Positions 46,965-58,355 of a DNA stretch of 64,000 nt are shown piece after piece; positions within the stretch are counted from its first letter, which is position 1, and every line of letters starts with the position of its first letter. The position numbers and the translations under genes are program-made. Under the pieces are notes generated by a model. That model had not been told where the DNA came from. It saw nothing but the letters and a program-made list of their open reading frames with translations, and made no database searches. This DNA is from Rapana venosa. Taxonomy: Eukaryota; Mollusca; Gastropoda; Neogastropoda; Muricidae. The stretch lies in contig CM054138.1 of the NCBI GenBank assembly GCA_028751875.1, positions 40,239,537 through 40,303,536 of the forward strand. The letters are read 5' to 3'.

Positions 46965-47309
46965 TGGCGACCAGCAAAGTTGCTAAACGTACGTTTCAGA
47001 GAGTGGTTCTAGTGTTGCTGATTATTTTCCAATGTCCTGTAATCTGTTTGCATTGTTAGAGGAATCATGCAAGTTTAGTGTCTGAAATTTTTTTACCTAC
47101 ATCATTATGCCTGTGGAAACTTCTATCTTCTCATGCTGTTGACAAATTCACAGTTGGAAAATAATTCTTTGTTAGAAAAAACAACTGTGTGGGATGGAGA
47201 CTTGGCTGATGGGTATACTATCAGTTCATTAGAATCTAAAGAAAACAATGAATGATGTTCTCAGGCTTATTAATGTTGATGTTAATGACGCTTTGAGTGT
47301 GTTGACATG
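46142..47309. other. clean intergenic sequence, no gene seen
   Basis: Contains a CA run at 46,456-46,485 and a TG run at 46,929-46,963. No exon recognised. Confidence 0.5.
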
Positions 47310-47455
47310 TGCAGTAAAAACAGTCATACACCCAAACTTCGCATCCAGTGTGCAGTTTCAATCTCACAGTGATTCCTAGGTGGGATGATTGAGTCAGAGT
47401 GCACATTGTGGGTGACCCCCAGAGTGTTAAGCTGGGAAACCCATAACAGCAACAA
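47310..47455 (-). mobile_element. family E fragment
   Basis: CATACACCCAAACTTCGCAT, CCTAGGTGGGATGATTGAGT and GTGACCCCCAGAGTGTTAAG match 11,480-11,600. Confidence 0.82.
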
Positions 47456-47561
47456 AAGGCTTTTTTTTAAACAAAAGCAATGAACAGTTTCAGTGTTCAG
47501 TGTTCTCTCCCGGTGTGTGTGAACGCGAGCGCATGAGCCGGCAATTATGTGCTAGTGTCAC

Positions 47562-47634
47562 GTGTGTGTGTGTGTGTGTGTGTGTGTATGTATGCAGCTT
47601 CTTCAGTTTAACGTATGTTCACGTGACGTAATGT

Positions 47635-47668
<34 letters not shown>

Positions 47669-47671
47669 CGT
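47562..47671. repeat. (TG)n microsatellites
   Basis: Two TG runs (47,562-47,591 and 47,633-47,671), the second ending in CGCGCGCG. Confidence 0.93.
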
Positions 47672-48039
47672 GCCCGGGCCTGGGACTCGGTCACAGTGGC
47701 CGAATCCTCCTTGCTGTGCCTCAGGGTAAATGAAGTGTAACGAGAGGGCTGACGTGGCGATGATAGGGGAAAATAGGTTTAAAGCAATCCTTCTTAATCA
47801 TTATTTGATGTGATGAAATGCTGCTTTTGTTTTGGGAATTCCCATACAAACGAGTTCCCCGCCCCCCAGGGATTTTTGGGCCCAAGGTAGTTATAGTGGC
47901 AAATGATACTGAGTACCGCAGCCAAAACTAAAAAGCGAAAAAAAAAAGTTTTTCTTCCACCTAAAATATCCCCAACAACTGTAACTAATTTCTAACAGTG
48001 GACGCTACAGCGAGTTTTAAAAGCGTTTGATTCAATTCC

Positions 48040-48235
48040 GGGGTCCATGAAGCCTGGTTCGAACTCGGCGGAGGTTGTGAATTAGGGTGGGATTTTTTTG
48101 TTGTTGTTTACGACTCCAGGCCCTTCAAGTGAAACCTCCATGCCTTCTTTCCCTTCGTGTCTTAGCAAAGATCAAATATGCACGTTAAATGTCCCGTATT
48201 TAATGTCAGCGTTGGGGGGGTTGTGAAAACGATTA
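48040..48235 (+). mobile_element. SINE-C copy in damaged sequence
   Basis: AGCCTGGTTCGAACTCGG (B-box-like) is followed by CAAAGATCAAATATGCACGT and TATTTAATGTCAGCGTTGG, matching the SINE-C body. Confidence 0.65.
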
Positions 48236-49231
48236 AGCCGCATGTACTTGTCAGGGAAATGAGCGCTCTGAATTTGGTAGTGTCCGCTGGGACAGTGGGC
48301 GGGCCCCCCTGAAAAGTTATAAGCAGGGGGAAAAAGGGAAACATACGGCCCCCCCCCTTTAAAGGGAAAGAGGAGGGGGAGGGAGAGAGAGAGAGCAATG
48401 ACAATGACAAGACAAAGGTTTATTGTGAAAAGCGAAATCCCCATTCACAAGGGGCAGTGGGGGGGGGATTGGGACAAAAAAAAATTTTTTCATTTATGAG
48501 TTTTAAATTAAATTAACCCCAAAATTGGCATTGTCTGGTTTCCTTAACGGTTACAGGTGATTCAATTTACCCCCCGGTGTTTTTTTTTTAAACCTTGGGT
48601 TAGCCCTTAGATAAAATTGGGAAAGGGGGAAGGAATTTCCCCCCAAAAAAATGTACAAGTTAAAAGTCAAAATCTCACCAAGTGGGCTGCAACAAGGAAA
48701 TTAGGTCACAATGCCTCTTCTTCTTCTTTTTTCTGGTTTTTTTAAACTTTGCACCGCAACACGGGGGAAAAAATTTTACACACTCCCAGTGGCATGTACA
48801 TACGCTATCCCCCCCCCCCCCCCCCCTCTTCTTCTCTCTCTCGCTCCTTTTTCACACACACCAAAACATTTAACACAATTATAATCGCTGTACTTTTCCA
48901 ATGGGATATACAACTATATCAGCAACAAATATAACCCACATCACCATTTCACTCATACTTAATGCGTACATATACCTTGCACAACACACACATCATGAAA
49001 GCGCTCACACCCACGCACGCAGCACAGCCGTACACACACAATCCACACAAACGTGACGCGGGGTTATCCAAGCAAAAATCGAACCGTCCCCTTTACATGA
49101 AAAAACACATCAAGTCGGCATGATTCGACTTTTGTTTCAACCCCCGGGCAGCAGGAGCCCGCTTCAGTTTGTTGTAGACAACCTTTCCCCTGGGGCATAG
49201 CCTGAGTCCCCCTTTTTCCGAACCAAACAAA

Positions 49232-49972
49232 TCAGGGTGTGGGCGTCCAGCAGTCCCTTTTAAAGCGAAAAACCCAGTCGTCAGTGTCACAAACGATGGT
49301 GTTGGGGGCCCCCCTTTCTTGAAGAGGCACGAAAATCTTTGGGTTTCCCGCGTGTGCCCCCCGCCCCTCTGAAGGTCCATCAGTCAGCTCAGCCACATAG
49401 TCCTTGATGACGTCGGCACTAGTTCCAACTTCGTGAACTTTCGCCAGGGGGTCGTCACAGTTCAAGGTTTCCGTTGTAAACATGTCCCCAAGGTCAATGT
49501 CACGTTGCACGTCTGCATGTTTTTCGTTTGCCAACTCTTTGACACTTGGTGAATGACGTTTTTCACGTGCAGCGTCTTGCGACAGTGTGTTGCTGGCAGA
49601 AGGGGGTGTGTCAGTGTGTAACACAGCACATCTTGTAGGAGGTGTGGGCACAAATAAACATTGTGAATGTTCCTCGGTCATAACACTTTCACTTGCCTCC
49701 ATTTCTTCTTCCCTCTGTGCTGTCTTTCTCCTCTCCTCTGTCCTTCGCCTGTCTCTGTCAATGCAACTTGGTGGCTTCCTGCGGTAGCTGTGGGAGATGA
49801 CAGGGGTGTGCTGTTGCGCCATGTTGCTGTTGTTGGCTGGGCTGGCTTTCAGTTGTAGCACAACGACTGTATTGTCACCACTCCCAGTCACTTTCCAGGA
49901 AGTGAGGTGCTGTTCTTGGAGCAGGGCATCCAAGGTCGCTTCCAACGCTGTTGGCAGGCCAACAACGGGCAT
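49232..49972 (-). CDS. single-exon ORF, 246 residues, unknown function
   Basis: The ATG is at 49,972 and the stop at 49,234-49,232. The N-terminal 45 residues (LEATLDALLQEQHLTSWKV, then DNTVVVLQLKA) look like a compact alpha/beta unit. Residues 60-95 are strongly basic (YRRKPPSCIDRDRRRTEERR). The rest is acidic and Ser/Thr-rich (DIDLGDMFTTETLNCDD). There is no signal peptide or membrane segment. I associate this layout with multicopy, possibly element-linked ORFs of lophotrochozoan genomes, from memory only. The lower end, below about 49,330, borders the damaged block, so the C-terminus (residues after about 215) could be frame-shifted. Codon use is even and unlike the low-complexity ORFs nearby. 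A first exon of a larger spliced gene is also possible. Confidence 0.6.
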   Translation of the reverse strand: MPVVGLPTALEATLDALLQEQHLTSWKVTGSGDNTVVVLQLKASPANNSNMAQQHTPVISHSYRRKPPSCIDRDRRRTEERRKTAQREEEMEASESVMTEEHSQCLFVPTPPTRCAVLHTDTPPSASNTLSQDAAREKRHSPSVKELANEKHADVQRDIDLGDMFTTETLNCDDPLAKVHEVGTSADVIKDYVAELTDGPSEGRGAHAGNPKIFVPLQERGAPNTIVCDTDDWVFRFKRDCWTPTP

Positions 49973-50058
49973 GGTGTTGGGTTAAATTGCCTTTTCTTGA
50001 CAAATTAATGAACAGCAAAATTTCTTCCTGCCTACTTTCAAGGGAGATTACTCAGGCA

Positions 50059-50091
<33 letters not shown>

Positions 50092-50095
<4 letters not shown>

Positions 50096-50432
50096 CTTTT
50101 ATATTGAGGATAATGGAATAAGCACTTATGTGCTTTTTTACATCCAGTCCCCGTGTGTTTGCGGTTTTTGTAAATTCTGTCATCTGTTCCCACCGGCACA
50201 CAATGGCCTACTCTTTCGAAAAGCGGAACAGGATTTAACGTGTGCGCAAGATGTTCTGTGTGCGTTCGCACACAGGGCCTCGGTTTATAGTCTCATACGA
50301 AGGACTTTTGGGGAGAGTGGAGTCTGCACTGATGTTAACTCCAGGGGAAAATATCCCCCTTGAACGGGAATCGAACCTGGGTCGTCAGATTGCGAGTGCA
50401 ATGTTCTAACCACTAGGCTATCCCGTCCCCCC
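50092..50432 (-). mobile_element. SINE-A, full length, inside a (GA)n microsatellite
   Basis: The best-preserved copy, 341 bp. In the minus sense the head GGGACGGGATAGCCTAGTGG is an A-box and CCCAGGTTCGATTCCCG is a B-box. The body contains the shared core, and the tail is TATTCCATTATCCTCAATAT. GA repeats flank both ends, so the element landed in a GA run and the exact duplication cannot be resolved. Confidence 0.93.
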
Positions 50433-51294
50433 AGAGAGAGAGAGAATTTCACGTAGTTTGTCGGTCAGTTTTGTCATGTGACATAGCTGGCATCGTTTTG
50501 GAGTACAATAAAACCTCACTTAATCTAAGTAGCCTATCATTGGAAGAAGCCAAATAGGCTACATCAGTAGTAGAACGTGTACTTATAGGAGTATTATGCT
50601 TTTTAATAAATGATGCCAGTCCCTAAAAGCAAAGTATTAGGCCCATCTTCCAACTTTTATGAAGGAATGTGAATGTAAGGACAGGATTCAACTTTGCTAC
50701 ATCAGTCATGGTGAAGTGGTCTGGATACTTGTGACCCCAGCACATAGCTACATAACAGAGGTCCACCGGCATAGTCACCATTGACGACAAGACAGTTTTG
50801 ACCTCAACTGCCGGCCCTGTCAAAGTAAAAACTTTTATTTTCAGGGGTACATTGTACAGTGCATTTTTTTTTTTCATTAAGTCTCTAAAAAAAGGGAAAA
50901 AAAAAGAGAAAAAAAAAAAATTTTTTTATGCAGCATGAAAAAAAAAAACCTAATAAAATGAAAAACCAACAATTCAAACTTTAAGTGGGTGTGGTTTGTG
51001 TGTTTTTGTGTTCTTTAAAAGGGTGTTCTTGCCGCAAAATGGTTGAAGCCTTCCACTGTACCCCCCCCCTTTTTAAATGTAACAGGAATTTATTTTTTTA
51101 AACTGTTGCAATCTTTTTAATGACACAATGAAAACACCCCCCAAAATAACGGAGTAAAAAAAACCCCAAAAAACCCCGAAATTTTTAAATTGATCAAAAA
51201 TTTTCATTTGCCGCTTTTTGGGGCGTGTTTTCATCATGTTATTTTTTTTAATGTATAAAAAAACCCCTTGAAAAAAAAATATTTTCCATGTCTT

Positions 51295-51303
<9 letters not shown>
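50433..51303. other. no gene seen
   Basis: Unique-looking to about 50,880, then A/T homopolymer-rich sequence that may again be of poor quality. A G run follows at 51,304-51,327. Confidence 0.5.
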
Positions 51304-51325
<22 letters not shown>

Positions 51326-51329
51326 GGCA

Positions 51330-51400
51330 GGTTCAAGTCAAGTCAAAATGATCTTTATTGAGGGTAAAAAAGATTAACTTTACACAACTATCCGGCAGTT
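51330..51400 (-). mobile_element. putative LINE or transcript 3' end
   Basis: In the minus sense TTACCCTCAATAAAGATCAT, then TTTTGACTTGACTTGAAC. AATAAA with a (TTGAC)n terminus is typical of some LINE 3' ends in molluscs (recalled). The body at 51,400-51,620 was not identified. Confidence 0.45.
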
Positions 51401-51798
51401 AAGCATCATGATTCAGTCTGGGTCTTGATCCAGTTAGAGACAGCAGCCACACAACGACCCCACACATGTGGCCGGCTGTAGTGTTAGTATGGCTGGCATG
51501 GTAGCCTGGGAAAGTCCGGTTTGAGCGCCAGTTTGTGACCTGCAGACGCAGATGGGCGGACAAGAGTTATGTATGTCAGGAAAACAGGGACAGAGACGAA
51601 CAATCAATTCATTCAACATTCAGTTCACTTGGATGCAAACATAATTCGTTTTACTTACACACAAAAAACTCATGCTCAGGTCTTTGCATTATTTTGAAGG
51701 GGTCGTTTTTTGTCTTTGGGAGTTGCTATCATCATTATCATCATTATCATCATCGTCGTCGTCGTCCTCCTCCTCCACATTATTATTGTTATTATTAT

Positions 51799-51869
51799 TG
51801 GAGGATAATGGAATAATCACTCACATGCTTTTTTTTACTATTATTTTTTTTACATCTAATCTAGTCCCC

Positions 51870-51906
<37 letters not shown>

Positions 51907-51971
51907 GTGTGTGTGTGTGTGTGGGTGTGTGTGTGTGTGTGTGTTGTTGTTGTGTTGTTGTTGTTGTTGTT
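51799..51971 (-). repeat. SINE-A tail followed by (TG)n and (TTG)n
   Basis: GGAGGATAATGGAATAATCA (SINE-A tail, minus element) to about 51,872, then TG repeats and TTG repeats. Confidence 0.85.
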
Positions 51972-53873
51972 GATTGCTTTAACGTCCTTCCACTCTAAAT
52001 GATATCAGACGATAGCGAAAAGGATTATGAGAACGGAGAAAAGGGGGGTGGGGGGGAAGTATGTGTAAGTTCAAGAGTTCAAGTGCATACATAGAAAGAG
52101 GAGAGAGGGAGGGAGGGAGAGCGCGCGCGTGCGCGCGTGTGTGCTGAGGAGGAAGTTGTGTTGTTTTTTTAAAAGCACCCTCAGAGGACAACACACAAGT
52201 AAAGCACATTATTGAAATACCATAACTTGTATAACATAACTAATTTAACATAACTAGTAATTAATATAACTTTTTTTTTAACCCCCAAACCGATTCATCA
52301 CATAGCAGCTTAACGTGAATCAAAGGTAGATACCAACCCGACTGCTATTTAAATAAACAGAAAACTCGTGAAGAAGCGAATAGTTATTCAAAATATTGTA
52401 TGTTTGTCCGTCGTGTTCGACGATGACCTCCAAAACAGCAGAGGAGGCAGCTGCTGTTTCGGAAATTGAGCAGAAATTTGATTATAGTGGAGATGCGTTG
52501 CCCACAGTACATCCCCACTCTCTCGGCCAAGTGGGCATAAGGACAGTCAGCGTTGGAGATGTTCTCCAAAGGCCAACTAGCCCCCAGGGCTGCAGCACAT
52601 AAGGACTGTGCAAGTCAAGCCTCCTAGTCAGAGAGTCAGAGAGTCAGTAAAGACTAGGCTGTAAAGTGGAATTCCATGAGTGGGAAAGCCACTGGCAATA
52701 CAGCCTCTCACTTTGCTGTTGTTGCCCCCAGCGTCAATGGTTTCATCAAGAACTGCTCTAGAGATAAAGGACAGTTGGGAGGATGGCAATGCTAAGCTTT
52801 TGTGAAACTGACAGTCGCATTAATGAGAAGGCACAAGCAAATGATTCACTGTGATTTGTTCACCACTCAAACTGAATATTTTTGCAAAATTTTGTAGGGA
52901 GAGTGTTCAAGGGAAAACGATACTTTAGACTGATAATATGTCTGGAACATTGAGAGAAATCCCTGAACATGAGGGAGTTGGTATTATTTGTATGAACACT
53001 TTCCACACCGTTATTATAGTATTGAGAATATGAGTTCTTGAGAATGTCATAAAAGCGATGGGAAGATGTTTTCTCTATGCGCCTGTAAAATTCTTGTAGA
53101 TCTAAAGGAATAGAGAGAGCTTCTGTACCCTCACAATTGTGAGCTGCCTTAGGCTACTGGCAGCTTGATCCACTCTTTCATTGGGAATAATGGAACCCAC
53201 AAGAATGTTACAGCCACATCTTTAACCGACAACGGTGTGTGTGTGTGTGTATGTGCGTGCGCGCGCATGTGTGTGCGCGTAAGAGTTTTCAAACTTTTTG
53301 TTTCTAGTTCCGTTTTTGAAGCATGAACACACATTTCCTGCTTGTTTCATTTTGACTTGTGTATTGTTTTATTTGCACATGAGCACATACAGCTGTTTGA
53401 CAGTTAACTGTATTTAAAAATACAAACTTTTCGATACCACCCATCGAAAACGGCCAAAGCATCACGTTAAGTTGCCGTGTCAGAACAATGCAATAGCATA
53501 ATGACAGTTTAAAGGCAATGGATGTCGGGTTTTATGATATTTCCGCACAAAAAGGAAAAAGGCAGGCCTGTCATAAGTGGACAGCAGAGGACACATCCCA
53601 CAGTTTCTCTCTTTTCAGAAACACGCTGAAGTAAAGGGCCTATCCTAGTAGGCCTTAAAGCCTAGGCAACCTGCCATTCACACTGCAGCATCCAGTTCGC
53701 GGACTTTTCGCAACGCGGCATTTGATTGGATATATCAGAAACCTCTCACACATACAGACACACAGGCGAAGTTGTTGACGTCACAAGTAGGAGCACACGA
53801 AAGCTTGTGTTTTCTTCAACATCTCCCAGACTGTGTTTTCCAGCATCACTTGTCCTACTTTTCGTTCTTGCAG
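51972..53873. other. no confident gene
   Basis: Contains ORFs of about 60-68 codons on both strands at 52,384-52,602 and a GT/GC microsatellite at 53,235-53,280. Nothing recognisable. Confidence 0.45.
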
Positions 53874-53945
53874 TCTCAAGGAGTAAACGATACAAGTTTT
53901 GTCGCGGCCACATACCCCTTTGTAAATGATGAAGGACAAAAGAAG
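53874..53945 (+). CDS. candidate 72-nt internal exon, unknown gene
   Basis: The acceptor TTTCGTTCTTGCAG precedes 24 codons (SQGVNDTSFVAATYPFVNDE, then GQKK) and the donor AAGAAG|GTAGGC. It is phase 0-0 and open, with well-formed splice sites. No other exon of the same gene was found, so this rests on the splice context alone. Confidence 0.25.
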
Positions 53946-55896
53946 GTAGGCAAGACTGTTGGTCATAAGGATGAAATCTGAGAAATAGGGTAAGCAGACG
54001 ATAATTTCATCTTAGTGTTATGAAAGGAGACCAGCAAATCAGCTGACGCGAACGTTGTAACTAAAAAAAAAAAATGCTGGGAACGTAAGTAGCATGTTGA
54101 GGCGAATGATATCTGTGGAATTTTCTGTTGCAAAAATGGCCAAGAAAACATAATCTACTTTTCGTATTATTTGTCTGTCGAGAGGAAAGATATCTTTAAC
54201 AAACTAGTGAAAGGACACTGTCAGCTGTGCAATGAATGATATAGCCTAGAATGAACAGCCCATTTTAATTTACGATTTAGAATTTTGCCGAATATGCATG
54301 AGTCAGAAGGCCATGCGCGCTCTTTTTAACTTGACCACACTATTTGATAAAATCAACACTAGATAATGATACTTTTATGACAAAAAAATAGAAGTAATCA
54401 CAAATGCAAGAAAACTTTATAAAGTAAGTTGATGTATGATCACTGTCAGTCATCTGCACTCTCCCAAGAAACTCCTGGAGACAAAAACTCCAGAAATTTT
54501 AGAGGCATATGAGACTAAGCAATGTGTGTACATTTTATGATGGGAATGTTACCTGACAGGTCAAAGAAAAGAGAAAAGAAAATCACCATTATGACCAGCA
54601 TAGTGTGTGTGTGTGTATCCAATCTATTAGCTAAAAACTATACACCTGTAGAACATACAGTGCTAAGTAAAATATAGGGATACACAAACTGTATGTCCAG
54701 AATGTTTCAGTAGGCTATACCTTGTATGTATAACAGTATACATGTTGATTTAAGAAAAATATCACACCCAAAGCCAATCTATTTTTTTTTTTAAAGTAAA
54801 TGAATATGATGAAAGGAAGTTTTTTCTTTTTATGAATAATTATCTTGCATAAATTCTGCATTTCATTTGTTTGATAATGTAGTCCAATGTCAGACTGCTT
54901 TTCTTCCACAACAGGTCATATAGCAGATTTGGTTCTTTAAGTTTTATACTTGAAGTTGAAAAAAAAATTATTAGTTGAATTAAGGATAGACACGGTAACC
55001 AATTTTTTGTTGTCCTTTTCAGTTATTTTGGGATTTAATAATTTTGCATTTCCTGACATTTCATTGTCAACTTTATCGAACACTATAATTAACTTAAAAC
55101 ATTTACTAATTTAAGTGGTTTTCTAGTTGTAATTAATTTATGGTTATAGTTTGCATGCACTGATGCAGACAAAAATTTCATTGCTTTGGATACTTTTTGC
55201 CCCGTTTGCTCATGCAGTGTACTGTATACAGTGTATACTAGTATAGTGACCAAATTTATTCAAATCACTATGACTAAGGCTTTGGATATATTATCATTTA
55301 GAAACTTTGCAAGCTCTGCACAAGATATAATTTCTACGTTTAGCCACGTTTTTTCAAAGCAAAAGTTTCATTCTATGACAAATGTTGCATAAATAGCTAT
55401 TTATTTTTTATTTAATCAAAATGTGGGGGTCCAATTTTTTGTTAAATCTAATTTAAATCTTAAAATATAATGCTGTCCAAATGTCGAAAGTAAGTTTGGT
55501 GTAAAGGAAATCAAGTGATGAAATTAAATTTTGTTTGTTTTGTCAGCAAATTTGAATAATTTCCATACCAATTTGTGCTAAGACCCTACTTTTGAATAAA
55601 AAGAAATTCTCCTTGACTGGCTTGAGTGACATAGGGTACAGATCTTTTCAGTAAGTTCATTTAATTATAGTAAGACAATATAAATAATTGTAAAAGGTAG
55701 GTCAGACAAAGCTAGACCGGGTATTAATCAATCTGTGCTTTGTGTGTAGTTTTTTAAAATGGTCAAGGACTAGTGTCACTGATTGTGTGCAGACTTTGTA
55801 TTATATTGATAGCTTCAACCCTGTTTTATTTCTGCTCCAATGACTTTTCTTTTTAAACTTGCCCATGGATGCATGTAGACCTGTGCATACAGTATG
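53946..55896. other. AT-rich, no gene seen
   Basis: Mostly AT-rich sequence with a short TG run at 54,603-54,618. No repeat family recognised. Confidence 0.6.
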
Positions 55897-56080
55897 ATAC
55901 ACACACACTCACAAAGCACAACAAAAACACACACACACACACACACACACAAGCACACACACAGTGTGGCAGTGGGAATGGATAGCATAATTCACAAAAC
56001 CACATGCACCCAGGTACTGGATGTAAAAAAGCACATGAGTACTTATCCCATTATCCTCAAAATAAAATAAAAAGAATAAA
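55897..56080 (+). mobile_element. (CA)n and SINE-A 3' fragment
   Basis: CA-rich repeat to about 55,964, then the SINE-A core end and tail (GGGAATGGATAGCATAATTC, TACTGGATGTAAAAAAGCAC, ATTATCCTCAAAATAAAATA) to 56,080. Confidence 0.85.
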
Positions 56081-56138
56081 GTACACAAGCACACACATGC
56101 ACGCATAGTAACATACATACGAATACCTAGATTCAACC

Positions 56139-56590
56139 AATCCACCGTTGGCCGCCGCTCTTTCTCTATTTCGGGTCCATTGACCTGGAATGAGCTCCCT
56201 CTCTCTCTTCGCCAGAAACCTAGTTATGACACTTTTAGATCCAGCCTCAAGACATATTTATTTCAAACCTAAGATTTCCCCCCCTCCTGCTTCATATCAG
56301 AACTATCCCACCTTCACTAACCCATGTCCTATCACCCTGCTGAGGTATACGACCTGTGTGAGTGTGTGCGTGCTTTTCGAAAAACATTTGACTATTGAAA
56401 TTTTATTTCATAGATTTTGTCTGCAGGGCATTATGCTTGTAAATATCTGTTTGTTTAAACTATTGATTATTTATCATTGATTGCATGGCTGTGTGGGATT
56501 AGGTTGAATGCATGCGCTTTGATTTGTCTTTGCAAGATATAGCGCTATATAAGTTCCATTTATTAATTTTTATTATTATTTTTATTATTA
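56139..56590 (+). pseudogene. LINE 3' end with ORF2 C-terminus
   Basis: One open stretch reads RRSFSISGPLTWNELPLSLR, then QKPSYDTFRSSLKTYLFQT and stop. This matches the conserved C-terminal WN-LP-LR... F-S-LKT-LF motif of L2/CR1/Jockey-type LINEs (family knowledge). About 300 bp of 3' UTR follow, ending GATATAGCGCTATATAAGTT and an ATT/TTA microsatellite tail. The 5' part is missing, as is usual for LINE insertions. The frame is intact, so the insertion may be fairly young. Confidence 0.88.
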
Positions 56591-56594
56591 TTAT

Positions 56595-56680
56595 TACACA
56601 CACAAAAACAAACCACACCCACACACCCACACCCACACACACACACACACACACACACAACACACACACACACACACACG
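56595..56680. repeat. (CA)n microsatellite
   Basis: CA-rich repeat directly after the LINE tail. Confidence 0.95.
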
Positions 56681-57600
56681 AGCTTTTGATTGTTTCAATG
56701 TCACACACTAGCATCAACTAGCATGCCCACACAACACCATATTTTTCTCAGTTGGATGTATACACAATGTTGTGCGACTATCTCCTGCATACAGGCTGTG
56801 ATAAAATCAATTTTACTGTAGGTCTGTGATGAAGGGCTATTTAGAAGCAGAGGCTGCCAGACATGAAGCAAGTAATGTTTACTAGAGTGTAGGCAGAGAT
56901 CAAGGTCAACTGCTGGCACTGAGTCTGTCAGTAATTATGCAACTTCCATTCAAGCAGTAACTTGAATGATGGTAGCAATCCCCCAAACAAAAGTAAAACT
57001 GTTTGCATTGACAAAATTCCTGTTTTGTTATAAACACCAGATTTCTTTGTCACTATGTCAGTCATGTTGACTTGTGAAATGTTTGGGTTTTAAAAAAAAC
57101 CTTGTGTGTGTTAACGTACAAGCGCATGTTTGCACAAAGATGCATTGGTTGTTTTGTTTTTTTATTCTAATGGAATGTGGGCAATATTGACTGATGACTA
57201 TATTTTGTTACACTTACTGACTGAAATTTTTTTAAATATCATTACCCTCTCCCCCCCCCAAAAAAAAAAGAAAAAAAAAAAAGTACCCCCTCTAATTTTA
57301 TTTTCTGTGGAGAAATCTTAAAAGCCTGATGCAAGTCAGGTGAGTCAGGTAAGTCAAGTTATGAGACAAGTTCATAGACTCGAGGGATTTTGAGGGTTGG
57401 TTTAGAACATGCACTTATTACCAAGTCTCTGACATTAAGTTTTTGTCAAGAATGGAGGAGAGGATTTTTTACTCGGTCACTTTTTAATGCAGTTCTTAAG
57501 CTTGTGTGGTTTTTTGCTTATTCATTCATTTATGATATGATTTATTTCACTGTTTTGGTTTCAAGTGACATGTATCAATCATTTGAAGTGGAGAAGAAGA
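56681..57600. other. no gene seen
   Basis: Unique-looking sequence; a C run then A run at about 57,252-57,283. Confidence 0.55.
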
Positions 57601-57601
57601 A

Positions 57602-57672
57602 TAAGAAGGGGAGAGAGAGACTCAGAGAGAGAGAGAGAGAGAGAGACTCAGAGAGAGAGAGACTCAGAGAGG
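57602..57672. repeat. (GA)n with GACTCA interruptions
   Basis: GAGAGACTCAGAGAGAGA-type repeat. Confidence 0.92.
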
Positions 57673-57756
57673 TCATGGAGCAGAAAATTCAAATTTTGTG
57701 TGGATAGGGGTTCTTTTTTTTCCCCTTCTTTTTTGGGATAGGGGTTCTTGTTTATT

Positions 57757-57870
57757 TAGTTTTCTTGAAGTCAGAATGCGACTACCTTACTGGTGGGCAA
57801 AAATGGCCTTATATGCAAGAATCTGACCATTGGTTAATTAAACCTCAGAGCTCTAGCCAAGGAACAGGAG
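57757..57870 (+). mobile_element. isolated B tail
   Basis: TCTTGAAGTCAGAATGCGAC to CTCAGAGCTCTAGCCAAGGA. A 5'-truncated SINE carrying only the B tail. Confidence 0.8.
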
Positions 57871-57984
57871 GGGGTTATAAAAAATTATTGAAAGTGGGCA
57901 AGAAGTCACAATTCTGAACAAGGCAAATGAACCCCAGTTCTTTGCATACAGATAGAGTACTGAATTGACATCAAGTCTGTGAGC

Positions 57985-58355
57985 TGGTAGTTGTTGGGTA
58001 TTTCCCAGCTTAACACCCTGGGGGGGTGGGGGGAGTCACCCAGAATATATTATAGGCTATAGGACTCTGCCTCACTCATCATGTTAATTTTAGGAATCAC
58101 TGTATGACTTTTACCTTGTACCCACCATTATGATTTAGGCAGCCATTCTCTGACATGAGAAGATTCTTTTCTCCCGTATTGAAGGGCTTGTCATGGATGA
58201 AGAAAATTTCAACATAAGATTTCAAAGTAAATATATTTTGTACAATGTTTAAATGTAGACCTTGATACTTTGTAGTTCAAGTAAACATTGATAACTCGAA
58301 TAAGTGACAAAGCGTTTGGGCTGTGCCAAAGCCTGTGAGGTCGTTGCAATGGCCT
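57985..58355 (+). mobile_element. family E copy, head missing
   Basis: TCCCAGCTTAACACCCTGGG, GGCAGCCATTCTCTGACATG, GGGCTTGTCATGGATGAAGA and GCGTTTGGGCTGTGCCAAAG follow the order of 31,405-31,735. It is more diverged than the other copies. Confidence 0.8.

Noticed and set aside
50380..50432. tRNA genes at SINE heads (also 3,781, 18,190, 19,710, 31,305, 60,953)
   Set aside because: A- and B-box-like sites are present, but cloverleaf pairing is broken and each is joined to a SINE body.
52384..52602. Open frames on both strands near 52.4-52.6 kb
   Set aside because: Mutually overlapping 60-68 codon frames without splice sites or a recognisable family.
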